In this document: positions 34,878 through 45,800 of the stretch, in pieces
Numbering within the stretch: position 1 is the first letter of the stretch
Layout: the number at the start of each line of letters is the position of its first letter
Source of the DNA: Tardiphaga robiniae
Lineage (GTDB): Bacteria > Pseudomonadota > Alphaproteobacteria > Rhizobiales > Xanthobacteraceae
Direction: 5' to 3'
Length of the DNA stretch: 64,000 nt
Assembly (NCBI RefSeq): GCF_013359755.1
Contig: NZ_JABMCJ010000078.1
Coordinates: forward strand, 124,001-188,000
Notes under the pieces: generated by a model
Told to the model about the DNA's origin: nothing
Seen by the model: the letters and a program-made list of their open reading frames with translations, nothing else
Database searches by the model: none
Translations under genes and position numbers: made by a program

Positions 34878-37868
34878 TCATTCGTTGCGCCTTGGCGACC
34901 TGCGGAAAGAATTGCGTGACTGGACGGCCGCCGAAGACTTCTTGTCGGTTGCAGAGCTCTTCTTGCTGTAAGCCAGTACGGCATCCATGAACCGCTCTAC
35001 ATCCGTGTAGCTGCGCTGGCTGCCGCCATCGAGAGTCTGAATGATGTGCTCGCCAAGCGCCCGATATGCTTCGAACTGCGACTCGCCGAAGAACTGGTCA
35101 CCCGTAGGCTCGTGCGGAAAAGCAGGGTTGGCTTCAGCATAGCTCCGCACGGACGGCGGCTCAGTTCCTTGATAGCTCGGCTTGATGTAAAGCAACCTGC
35201 CGACCGGCGCGTCGGCCTCCGGATAGATGATCCGGGCTGTCGCGAAGTACGCTCCGGTTACGGGTGGATTCCTTCGTGCCGGAATGCGTAACCCGTCAAA
35301 CTCGACTCTCACATTGAGGTCGATCGAAATCTTGCGCACCGCGTTGCCGAGATCTTCGAAGGTGATGTCGGGGTCGCATCCGGCGTCGCTGAGCACAATG
35401 AAACGACATCGTCGCTGAATCATCTCGTAGAGGCCAAGATTTTCGAAATGACCGCCATCGGACAGATAGACGTAACTTCTTTTTTCCGTCGTCAATCCGA
35501 GCGCCTCGATTAGGATGGGCCAGGCCGAGAAGCGCGGCCCCGACTTCTGGTAGATATTAGCGCCGGCCGGCCCCGGATTGCCGAGCCAGGCCCCAAGGCG
35601 AACGTTGAAAAAGGTAAGCAGCACGCTCAATGCGGACGACGAATGGTACCCCATGTTTGAACTGACGGCGGCCCCCGATATGGTCATCGCCGTCCCGAGC
35701 GTGATGCGGTCGCTGTACTCGCTCGCCAGACGATAATGACCCTTCCACTCGTTGAGCGCCCGCGCGCCCACCGTGCGCGACGTGATTGTCAGCGACAGTG
35801 CCTTTCGCTCCTGCCATGCTAGCTCCGAGGAGCGCAGAACGTTCAGCGAGCAATTGACGACAAGAAAATGCGGAGGGATGCCGGCCTTATGCTTATTTGG
35901 CCAGAGATCACAAATATATTCATTATCCTTCTCATCAAAACCTGTGAGCGGGTTTGGCATTCTTTCGGCCGACGCTCGGGAGGCGCCCAGAAACGCGCGT
36001 ATCAGCCGGTTTCGATACAGGCCGTGTAGAGAGAAACGGTTCGTATTGATCCTGTAGGAGGCCCCCAACAGGACGGTCAGGCAGATCGCCAGAACAATCG
36101 AAAGCCGCAAGAGAAGGCTCATGTCCGGTGCGGCAGCCGTCAAGCGGTCAATGCCCCACTCACTAACTTTCATTTCATAGAACAGCGCATTTCCGGCGAT
36201 AAGCCAGTCAACTCCAGCCGAGAGGAAGCTGATCGTGATGATCAAGAACACGGGCATGGCTACGGCCAAAATGGCCGCCGACGACCAGTTCTTCCAGGTG
36301 TCATATCGCTCGCGAATTGTCGCTGCTGTCGCCGACGCCTTGCCCAGCCATGCGACGATCACGGCGGTGAGACCACCAGTGCCGCCAAGAGTCGGCAGCA
36401 ACAAGCTGTACCATTTCGGCTCCTTGGCCATATGGAAGATGGCGTACGACCCACCGAACACCAGCAGCATCAGCAGCATCCAGGCGACCGACGTACGCCC
36501 GTGATATCCTTCCGCCGTCGCTAACCACTCACGTTCCCCGTCGCTCCATTTGGAATCGCTGCTAAGACCAATATAGATCATTTCGCCCAAAAAGCAGGCG
36601 GCAATCATGATCGGCGGACCAAAGAAGAGAATGACCGATGCTCGCAGCGCCGCATTGCAAACTCCGGCAGTCCAGTAGAATGCCAGTCCGAGGACCATGC
36701 CGATTACAGCACCGGACAAAGTGAAAAAAATCACTGACCAGATTGCGTCACTTGTTCCCGCTCGTACTGTCGACCGAGTCGAAATTTCTGATTCGTTCGG
36801 TGGCCTAGACATAAAGAATGCGATCATCCAGGCGATGAAGCTGACTGCGGCAACAATCCCTGCCGGAAACAGTATTGCATCGCCAAGCAGCACGGCTTTC
36901 CGAGCTGCTTCGGTCTGCACTCCCGGATAGTAAGCCTCATCACCGAGCGATAGTGCCGCACAGTTCGAGACACCTCCGTCCAGGAATTTCAGAGCGGCAA
37001 CGCTCGTGGCCAAGCCTGCAATCAGCATCGGCCATTTCTGCCAAGTCTGGAAGGCCTTGGGACCGCGCCTAATCTGGCTTTCCCAGCCGGGCCGTTGCCG
37101 AAGCGATTCCAGTGCCGCCAGTCCCATTACGGTGATCGCCAACATCAGCGAAGAAGAAATGATGAACTCTGTCTTGGGCAGCGCTCCAACGACCGCGACA
37201 TACATCTTGGGAGCGACGATCGCGCAGAGCACGAGCGGGACGATGATCAGCCAGTTCAGAAACAGGTTGCGCACGTACAGCGCGAGCACCGTCAACGAAT
37301 CGGCGGTGACAAGGCCGCGGTCCGGCGTCAGATAGCTGGTGTAGCGCCGCAGATATTGCAATGGTGACGTCTCGCCCGGCTTGAAATTCCCGACGAGGTC
37401 GCCGCAAACCGGTTCAAAGCCCTTGCGCTGCACCCAGGCGGTGAGAAAACTTCCGAGATAGCCACCACCGGAAACCGTTGAGAGATAGTCGAACCGATCC
37501 AGGATCTTTCGTCGGGCAAGGCCCTGCACCACGCCCAAGGCGAAGGCCGCACTGCGGATACCGCCACCGGAGAGACAAAGCGCAGACAAGTCCTGTAGGC
37601 CATGCGCCTTTTGGTAATAATCCCGAATTTTTTCTTCGGCATCCTTCGGATCGAGGGTCAGTGGTCCGGATGTGGCACATACACCGCCTTCCAGTATTAT
37701 TCGCCGAAGCCCAATAGCCTTGAACTCATCCTGAAGGATGTCACCGGCGTCAGCCAGGAACGATTTGTCTTCTCCAATGACGGTTTCCGCGACGAAGGCA
37801 GTCGCCTTTCGCGCCGCTTCCTTTGAGGCGGTAAGCTTGTCTGAGAGTTGACGCTTCAGCTCATCCAT
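34878..37868 (-). CDS. Patatin-like phospholipase with inserted multi-pass membrane region
   Basis: This 996-aa protein has a split catalytic core. The oxyanion glycine loop CLSGGGIRSAAFALGVVQG is near residue 96, the nucleophile serine in STVSGGGYLGS near 131, and the Asp-Gly of the dyad in YLSDGGHFENLGLYE near 804. Between about residues 200 and 615 lie roughly ten hydrophobic helices, for example NLFLNWLIIVPLVLCAIV and LLLRLSIVLAICLTVLLG. Patatins hydrolyse acyl groups of phospholipids through a Ser-Asp dyad. The long membrane insertion within the fold is unusual. The gene lies in a minus-strand arm divergent from two giant genes, pointing to a membrane-acting effector or lipid-remodelling role. 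Confidence 0.82.
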   Translation of the reverse strand: MDELKRQLSDKLTASKEAARKATAFVAETVIGEDKSFLADAGDILQDEFKAIGLRRIILEGGVCATSGPLTLDPKDAEEKIRDYYQKAHGLQDLSALCLSGGGIRSAAFALGVVQGLARRKILDRFDYLSTVSGGGYLGSFLTAWVQRKGFEPVCGDLVGNFKPGETSPLQYLRRYTSYLTPDRGLVTADSLTVLALYVRNLFLNWLIIVPLVLCAIVAPKMYVAVVGALPKTEFIISSSLMLAITVMGLAALESLRQRPGWESQIRRGPKAFQTWQKWPMLIAGLATSVAALKFLDGGVSNCAALSLGDEAYYPGVQTEAARKAVLLGDAILFPAGIVAAVSFIAWMIAFFMSRPPNESEISTRSTVRAGTSDAIWSVIFFTLSGAVIGMVLGLAFYWTAGVCNAALRASVILFFGPPIMIAACFLGEMIYIGLSSDSKWSDGEREWLATAEGYHGRTSVAWMLLMLLVFGGSYAIFHMAKEPKWYSLLLPTLGGTGGLTAVIVAWLGKASATAATIRERYDTWKNWSSAAILAVAMPVFLIITISFLSAGVDWLIAGNALFYEMKVSEWGIDRLTAAAPDMSLLLRLSIVLAICLTVLLGASYRINTNRFSLHGLYRNRLIRAFLGASRASAERMPNPLTGFDEKDNEYICDLWPNKHKAGIPPHFLVVNCSLNVLRSSELAWQERKALSLTITSRTVGARALNEWKGHYRLASEYSDRITLGTAMTISGAAVSSNMGYHSSSALSVLLTFFNVRLGAWLGNPGPAGANIYQKSGPRFSAWPILIEALGLTTEKRSYVYLSDGGHFENLGLYEMIQRRCRFIVLSDAGCDPDITFEDLGNAVRKISIDLNVRVEFDGLRIPARRNPPVTGAYFATARIIYPEADAPVGRLLYIKPSYQGTEPPSVRSYAEANPAFPHEPTGDQFFGESQFEAYRALGEHIIQTLDGGSQRSYTDVERFMDAVLAYSKKSSATDKKSSAAVQSRNSFRRSPRRNE

Positions 37869-37932
37869 CGTGGCTCTTCACCTATCTGCACCATGCGCAC
37901 CCACCTTGAAGCAGCGATCCACATCAATGGTC

Positions 37933-39753
37933 TCATTGTCCATGTGTAGCTGGCTTGTCCGCCGCCTTCGACAGGAGATAGGTGGCGTGGCTGACCGCAA
38001 GCATGATCGCCATGGACGCCCCGACGGGCGGCAAGGTGGAAATCAGAATCTGGACATTCTGAATCGCCAGAATGATTTCTTGCGGCGCGAGATCGCGGAC
38101 CGCGGCAAAGATCGCGTTTCCGTACGTCACTAGAAGTCCCGCCGTAATGAGCACCATCTGCACGCGCGAGATGTCGATCTTGTCCTTGTTGGCCTCCTCC
38201 TCGCCGAGGAACCAGTCGGCAATCGAACCACGATGCGCAGGATCGGCGCCGGCGATGGGAGATTTTAAAAAACCAACTCCGCCAATCTGCTGCGATCTAC
38301 CCTCCGCTATCGCTGATGGCGATGAATCCGAGACATCGCCCTTGATCGACTTGAATAGGACTGAGACCGCTGTGGTGCCGAACGAGATGCCCAGCACGGC
38401 CCAAATTCCCTCGGGGATGTAGGGGAAGAATCCCTTTACCGCCGCATCGGGAAAGGAGGTGGCCTTGGCAAAGTACCTCACCAGTTCGGAAACCAGCCCG
38501 CCGTTGAAAATGGCAATGGCCATGACGCTAGTCAGAATTAAAATGGTCCAGAACGTGACCTGGGCGAGCGCCAGCGAATAGCGTCCGTTCGGGCTGATCA
38601 ACGCGCCAAGCGGAGAACCGGTGACGCCTCTGCCCAGTCCGACCAGTACGAGCACGACCCCGAGCATCATTAGGCTCGATGGCATGCCGAGCGAAACGGC
38701 CTGCAGTCCGTCCGCCGGCACGTGCCATCCGAAAAGCCCGTTGCCGATGAACTGCGCCACCCGTCCGACGAAGGTGTCGGCCTTGATCACCAGCGATTTA
38801 GCCGAATAGGTCACCGCGTATCCGAGTAACTTCAGGCAAGGTACGTCGAGCTCTGGATTGTTGCGTTGCGGCTGCGCGAGCTTTCCGGTCTTGGCCAGCG
38901 CTTCTCGTGCGGCTTCTTCGCTGATGGCCCAGTCAGTCAGGTGCTTTACACAAGTCGATGCGTCCGCAGCAAAGTCAGCCAACTTTTTTTCGTAGATAGG
39001 TTTTCTTTCGGCCGCTGTTTTCTTGCTGTCTTCTTCCGTCAGACAATATTTCGATTGGTCTGCATCGGCACCGGCCGGGCACGACGAAGCGATGAAGGCA
39101 CCAGCCAATCCGACCTGCCGGTTGCTCATCAGATCGTAGGCCTGACTGAAGCTGCTGGCAGTCCAGAGCAGGCTGAAGGAGGCGAGAAAAAACAACGCGC
39201 CGCCGAGCAACCCGATTCCCCAGTTCGGACTCCGATACCAGGGCCGCGGGCCTTCGGACACAACAACGCCGGAGCCGCTGTAGCCTGACACAAAGGGGAG
39301 TTCGTCGTCGGCGGGAGCCTTGGCAAATTCGAACAGCCGATAGGTTCGCGTATCGACGCCGGAACCGGCAACAAAATCACCTCCGGAAGTAACATTCGCG
39401 TCGAAAATCCAGCTGACGGATTTCGGCGGCACTTTGTCGCGCCGCGGTACGCCGTTCTCGTTGACTTCCCAGAGCACAGCGCGCGCCGGTAGCTCGATCT
39501 CGGGATGATAGGCATCCGCATTGATTGACTTCACCGCCGACGACACCGCGTTGTAGGCGGCCATCTTTACATCGTCGTTGGCCCGTGGCGCCAGGAGTTG
39601 CTTCAGTTTGCTGCCTAGACCGCGGCGTTGTGCTGTAGCAGCCAGCTTGGCGACCACGGAATGCAATCGTCGCAGCGTCTCATCGTTGCGATCCTTCGCT
39701 GCCAGCCCCGACGTCTCTCCCCATACGATCGCGAGCAATTCCTGATCGGCCAT
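37933..39753 (-). CDS. Six-TM membrane protein with N-terminal cytoplasmic domain
   Basis: This is a 606-aa protein. The first 175 residues are soluble and helical, then strand-rich. Hydrophobic helices follow near residues 179-200 (GLLGGALFFLASFSLLWTAS), 354-375 (SLMMLGVVLVLVGLG), 391-418 (LALAQVTFWTILILTSVMAI), 449-468 (IWAVLGISFGTTAVSVLF), 529-552 (VQMVLITAGLLVTYGNAIF) and 571-592 (LPPVGASMAIMLAVSHATYL). A polar loop of about 140 residues with several cysteines separates the first two helices. No family is recognised. It is the first gene of the arm containing the patatin, starting 145 bp from the first giant gene on the other strand. Confidence 0.7.
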   Translation of the reverse strand: MADQELLAIVWGETSGLAAKDRNDETLRRLHSVVAKLAATAQRRGLGSKLKQLLAPRANDDVKMAAYNAVSSAVKSINADAYHPEIELPARAVLWEVNENGVPRRDKVPPKSVSWIFDANVTSGGDFVAGSGVDTRTYRLFEFAKAPADDELPFVSGYSGSGVVVSEGPRPWYRSPNWGIGLLGGALFFLASFSLLWTASSFSQAYDLMSNRQVGLAGAFIASSCPAGADADQSKYCLTEEDSKKTAAERKPIYEKKLADFAADASTCVKHLTDWAISEEAAREALAKTGKLAQPQRNNPELDVPCLKLLGYAVTYSAKSLVIKADTFVGRVAQFIGNGLFGWHVPADGLQAVSLGMPSSLMMLGVVLVLVGLGRGVTGSPLGALISPNGRYSLALAQVTFWTILILTSVMAIAIFNGGLVSELVRYFAKATSFPDAAVKGFFPYIPEGIWAVLGISFGTTAVSVLFKSIKGDVSDSSPSAIAEGRSQQIGGVGFLKSPIAGADPAHRGSIADWFLGEEEANKDKIDISRVQMVLITAGLLVTYGNAIFAAVRDLAPQEIILAIQNVQILISTLPPVGASMAIMLAVSHATYLLSKAADKPATHGQ

Positions 39754-39898
39754 ACCGTGTCCCCGGCGGGTTGAAATCGCATCTGAAAAAACTTGACGAT
39801 GAAGCTTGGCAATGCGTCATCATTTATGATTGAATAAAAAATACAACTAAAAATTGTTGGCCTATTTCGCCAACTCAATGCCGGCACGGAGGACGTGG
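39754..39898. promoter_or_regulatory. AT-rich divergent spacer of the giant-protein module
   Basis: This 145-bp gap is much richer in A and T (39826-39855 especially) than the flanking genes and must hold promoters for both arms. It ends in a strong ribosome-binding site, GGAGG at 39888-39892, six bases before the ATG of the first giant gene. Candidate -10 hexamers such as TATGAT at 39825 exist, but no well-spaced -35 could be assigned. Confidence 0.5.
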
Positions 39899-42800
39899 AT
39901 GGCAGAGAGCATCGTTTTTTTCTCCGGCCCAACTAATGCACTAACCATCGTAGGGTTGACGCCGAACGATCCGTTCAAGGTGGAGGAGTTTCTTGTCACT
40001 GCGCAGCAAGCCAGCGCAAAGATCAAAATCACCCCGTTTGATATTCCGCACCATGCGTCGCAGACGCCGAACCATCCGCAGGAATCAATCCTGATCGCCG
40101 ATGCGGATGTCACGCTCAGTGCATGGAAGCTGAAATCTTGGAGCAAGATCCAGGGAGACATCAAGAAACTGAGAGACGAAGCCAAATTCGCGCTGGCCGC
40201 GGCAGCCGAGGCCGAACGCGACAAGCTGCGGGAAGCGCTTCAGAACATATCGATCGACCTTGCAGCCGCAGGATTTTTCGGCATCAGCGGGCTACCGGTC
40301 GCGGGCGCTGGAGCATTCGAGGCCCATCTTGGGATCGACCTCGCAGCTTTCGAGGCGGGTCAGGATGATACGCCGTTGCTGACGGCGACGCTGAACGGAA
40401 CCGGCCAGATATTGGTAACAAACGGAACCGCCGGAATTGTCTTCGGCTTCGAGGTTTCGCTGACCCGCAATGAAGTGGTCGAACTGTTACCCTCGATATC
40501 GTTTCCTCCCCTGCCCCAATTCCCTGCGCTGCACTTGCGCTGGCCGAAAATCCCGTGGTCCAGCTTGAGCTGGCCATCGCTCGATTTGAGCGGTTTGCTC
40601 AACCTGTTCAAGTTCGACCTGCCGATTCCCAAACTTAACCTCGGCAAATCGCCGATAACCATTCGATGGGCTACCAGGCCCAAAATCATACTAGCGATTA
40701 ACGCCCAGAAGCAGTTGGAGATCACAACCAGTCAGACGCAGCTTGGTGATGGTACACTGATCTACGAAAATGGAGGACACGCTGCCGATATTGCCAAGAT
40801 CGAGGACTTCGGCATCACCCTCGATGCTGCTGGCAGGTTGTCGCTGAACGGAACTGTCGCCCCCGCGGCGGCGCCAATCGATATTCCAGCGACGATCATC
40901 GAGAAGCCCGATGCTCTGCCGTTCAAGATCGAACTGGCCGCCTCGACGCTCAATATTCAGATTCCAGCGGTCGACCTTGCGCATCCGACGGCCGTGGGCC
41001 TCACCGCCACACTCGACATGCCGCGCATCCTCATCCGCGCCAAGAACGATCCTGCGCTGCTGATTGCCGTTTACGCCGCCTATTCGCAGACGTACGACGC
41101 GGCCACTGGGACGTCGTCAGGACAATTGACAAAGCTGGAGATCGTCGAGCCCTATCCGGTCAAACTAGTCGCCCTAACCGCCCAGGCCCATCTTGCCCAG
41201 GCGCTGATCCCGTTCGTGTCGGCGCTCCATATTCAGGGGCCCAACGTCCCCGACCTGTCAAACGTCATCAAGGTGCTCGAACGTTTCGCGGACATGATGG
41301 CTGCGGCGGTGCGCTGGCTGGCGCAGCAGGCCGGCTCCGCCGCCAGTGCTTTGCTCGGTGTCTCCGAAGCCGTAGGCGAGATCCTGGCGAAACTGACGCG
41401 GATGCTGTGGGATGCGATCAAGGGCCTCGGAAGCAGCGGCCTAGGCATCGCGCTCATGGTAGAGGTGCGGCTCGACGCGCGCAGCTATGCGTTGCGCCAG
41501 ATCGTCGTCACGCCGGCATGGGTCAACCCGCCCGGCGGGAGTTTTTTGGGCCAGGAACTCGGCCTCAGCCTCGACATACCGCTGGACTGGCATCCGATGC
41601 TCGTCGTCGATCTGGATGGATCGCCAAGCGTCGCGCTGCTAGCCGTGGCGCCGGCAAATGGTTCGCTTGCAACCTTGGGGACGGACCTCTGGCTGTCGCG
41701 TGACGCCGGCGTGGAAGCCCTGCGGGATACTGACAAGGACGGCAAGCGGCACGATAAGCGGCTGATCCAGGCCACAGCCAAGTTCACGGCGACCACCGCG
41801 ATTGCGTTGATCCGCCTAAGCAGCGGCAAAGCCCATTTCATGCAGGCCTGCAAGGCAACCGTTCAGGTGACACCGCTCACTCTGCCGGCCGGGACCAGCC
41901 TGCCGACGGGCTTGAAGGTTTCGCGCATGACGGGTGCAATCACCTATGCGCCGATCGACTGGTCGACCGTCGATGTAAATATCGAGGCCCAGACCGACCG
42001 ACTGCTGCCGTTCCTGCAATCATCCAAGCAGAGTACGCCCGAATTTCTCAACACACTCGGCCAGTATATCGAGGTCACCGCGAAGAAAACGGCCGTTCCC
42101 GTCGCGAATGGCGTGTACGACCTGCCGATCAGCGTGACGCTGAAAATCAAGGATGCCAGCGTTAATTTCGATCTTAACGTTCATATCGACCTCACCGACT
42201 TCAGCATAAGGCTGTCCGGCGGCGACAAGGTCCGCATCTTCGGCAAGGCCGACGAGTCGGATTTCAGTTTGCTGGGGCTCAACGGCAACATCGTACTGAA
42301 TGCGACCAGAGACCCCGCCTGGCCTGCCGACAAATTTCCATTCTTCGCGCTGGATTTCTCTAGCGGGGACGTCCGGCTCTCTCTGGCTCCGGAAGCCCGG
42401 CTGAGCCTTGCCTATGGCCAGGTAGCAAGCGGCGGTCGAGGCATCGTGTTTCATGTCGATGAACTCGGCATGTCGCGCAGCGGGCTCGACCTGGCAGCTA
42501 AGGTCGACCGTGACACGCCGGTGCAGCTTGCCGGCGTCGACATGCCATTCCGCTTCGATGGCGGCGGGCTCTCGATCAAGAACAGCGAAATCCAGGCATT
42601 CTCGATCAAAGGCTCCGGGCAACTGCCTCCGGAACTGGTCGGCGAGGCCAACGCCACGATTTCGATCTCGATGGGAAGGGGCAGCGATGGCTCACTGATC
42701 GTGCAGAGCGCCGAAGCCAAACTGGACAAGGCCAACGATCCGATCGTCTGCCACGCCACCCGCTTCGTGCTGACGATCTCGGCCCTTGGCCTCGAGTTTC

Positions 42801-45800
42801 AGAATTTTGCCAACGAAGGCGCCGGTTACCATTTCTACTTCACCCTAACGGGAACGGCGGTGTTTCAGCCTCGGGAGGGCGAATTCACCGACGGGCTGCT
42901 GAAATATCTCGGCAGTATCACCATTACCCTGGACAAGGCGCCGCTCGCCCGTGACGCGTCAATGCTGATGCGCGCGATCCGCTTCCAGGTCGCCGTGGTT
43001 CCCGCTAAGCGCTTCAACTTTTTCAATCTCTTCAACTTCGAACTGCGCGGCATCGGATTCCACCCGGCTTCGCCGGCCTTCGGTGGCAAACCGGCATTGT
43101 CCATCTCCGGACAGGTCAATTTCGTCGAGGCCGGCGACGTCCTCAGCCCCCGTTTCGATTTCCACGAACTGTGGATTGCACCGCCGAAGCCTGGACAGTC
43201 GCTTCCGCAAATCCGCTTCGACGGATTGACGCTCGGAATACGCTTCGGCGGTGCGGCCTCGATCGAAGGCACGGCGATGACCGTGGACGACACCCTACCA
43301 AGTCTTTATTCGCCGGGCGCCCTTCCAAAGGACGTCACCGTTCATGGCTTCCTTGCTTCCGGCAAGCTCACCATCAAGGGCTGGGGCGCGATGTCCGCCG
43401 CGATGGGCTTCCTCGAGCTTCGCAAGCCGGGCGGCGATTTGCGCCAGGCGTTCTTCCTCTATGGCGAGGCCGACGACCTTTCGATCGAGATCCCAACGCC
43501 GGTCGGCCCGATCTATCTGCGCGAGGTCGGCTTTGGCTTCGGCTACCGCTTCACGCTCGCCGCCTTCAACCGCGCCGATCAGGTGACGAACGTTAAGGAA
43601 CTCATCAAGGTTCTGGACGACATTTCGAAATACCAGGGCAATCTGGCCTCGGTAAAGTCGTGGGAACCGGAGGCGGACGGCAACCGCGTCACGTTGGCAC
43701 TGCGCGGCCTGATAACGATCACGACGGCTTCGGGCGAAACCGAATACAATGCCGACGGCGAGAAGGAGCTTGCCAACCCGATCCTGTTCGACATCGTCGC
43801 AGCCCTGCGCAGCGACTTCACGTTCTTCCTGAACGCGCGCGTCTGGATCGCACGCAATTATGCCGACTGGCACAATTCCAGCGCCAATGACGGTTGGCGC
43901 AACAACCCTACCCTGCGCGGCTACGTTTATCTCTCGGTCCCGCGCAAGGAATTCCTCGCCCGAATGATCGCCGATGGAACGGGCGACGTCGAAGGCACGC
44001 ATCCAAAGCTGCCCGCGCCGATCATGAAGGCCATGAAGAACATCCGGTGGTCGGCGACGACGTACATCCGTCCTGGACTATTTCATCAGGAATACGGCTG
44101 GCCCTACGAACTCGGATTCACTTTCGAGGAAAAACAAGGGGGCGGCAGCTTCCAGATCGTCTGCCAGGGAGGGATGGTCAACCGCATCGAGGACGGCGCG
44201 TTTCTGTATGGCATCGCCTTCCGCGCCCGAGGTTACGCCCAGTTCGGCGGCAAGGTCGGTGGCCGCTCGTTCGGCGCTTCGGTGGTGGCGCGCGCGGACT
44301 TCTCCATTGCGGCAAAATACATCGCCTATATCTCGATCAAGCGCTTCAGCGAGACACTGTTCTACGGCTCGATCGCTTTCGACATCTCGCTCTCATTGCA
44401 GGTGCGCGTCTGGCTCGAATTTAGTGTCGGCCTCACCGACATCCATCTTGAGGTCGGCTTCTCGGTTTCACTGACGATATCGATCGCGCTTGAGGCCGCG
44501 GCGACGCCCGACAGCATCGCCGCGCGTGGTTCGGCGTCGGTAGCCGTTGGGGCGTTCGGCCGTCACATCCGGCTCGGCATCGGGTTTGCGATCAATCCCG
44601 GCCGCCTCGACGAGGCACGGGCGCGCGTCGAGCGCTTCATGCAGCTCGGGCTCACGGTCGCAATGCCTGACGCGGAACAGGGCATCGCCCCGCCGGCGCC
44701 GGAGCTTCCCCGCGGACCTCGCGCTGCAAACGCGGATCAGGCTGCCGACAACGCGCTCGACAAGCATGACGCAGTGGCTGACACGGATCTCAGCACAGTG
44801 CCGACCCCGCAGGGACGATCGCTGCAGCCGACCGCGTATTGGGCGATGCTGTTCCCGGTCGCCGGCGATCAAGGCGCCGGCGACAACGAGCGTTTCGTGA
44901 TGGTCTTCGTGCCACGAGATCACACCGAAACCGGATTGGATGCCGTCAAGTTCCCGACCAGCCAAAACGGCCAGTCCTTCAGCAGTTTCTATGGGCCGCC
45001 GACGATCTTTGAATCCAGCGATGGCGTCTTCCCGGCGGCCTTGCGCATAGTGACGCGAACGAAGCCAGACGGCTCGCCGATGATGACGCCCGTCGACGTG
45101 CTGCGACTTGACGCCGAGTCGGGGCAACAGCCCGCGCAAATCGGAACCCCTCCGGCCAATCCAGTAGAGGTGACCTACAATCTGAACTGGAAGGTCGCAG
45201 TGTATGGCAGTGAATCGCTGCGAATGGGACACTTTCTGTCACAATGCTTCATTCGGCAACCGAACGCGGCCAGCGCGGCGGATCTGAAGGAGCCGTTGGA
45301 CACCCATATCAAGGCTGCCCCCGAGCGACTGCCGGACACCCGCGAGGCTGCCGCTCAGGTGCTGACCGAGGCGGGCAGAGATCAAATCGACCTCGGAGTC
45401 GAGTTTCGCGCAGCCAATGACATCGAGGAGCGGCGCTCGGCTTCAATCGCCTCGCTGTGCGATTCCGCAGCCAGACTTGCTGCCGGCGCCGATGCTTCCT
45501 GGCAGGCGCGTGCCCCCGAGGTCGGCCTGGACATCCGGACGTTGGGAATGGCCTTTGTCGTGAAACGCAGCGACATCGACAAGATGTTCGATCCGGCTGC
45601 GGCAGATCTACCTCGCGCCGCTCATTTCAAAGTGGAATCCGCGGTCGGCTCAATCACTACGCTCGACGTCAACGTCCATCTGTTCAACTCTCCGGATCGG
45701 ATGTTCCGGGAGCGCGCGCCAAGGCTGGCCGATCCGATGGTCGAAGCGACCGCGACCGGCATCCGACTCGACTGGGACCTTGAGCCCGCATTCGGCGCGT

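Noticed and set aside
44468-45232. Long antisense frames inside the giant genes
   Set aside because: Typical shadows of high-GC coding DNA; the sense frame is continuous and protein-like.
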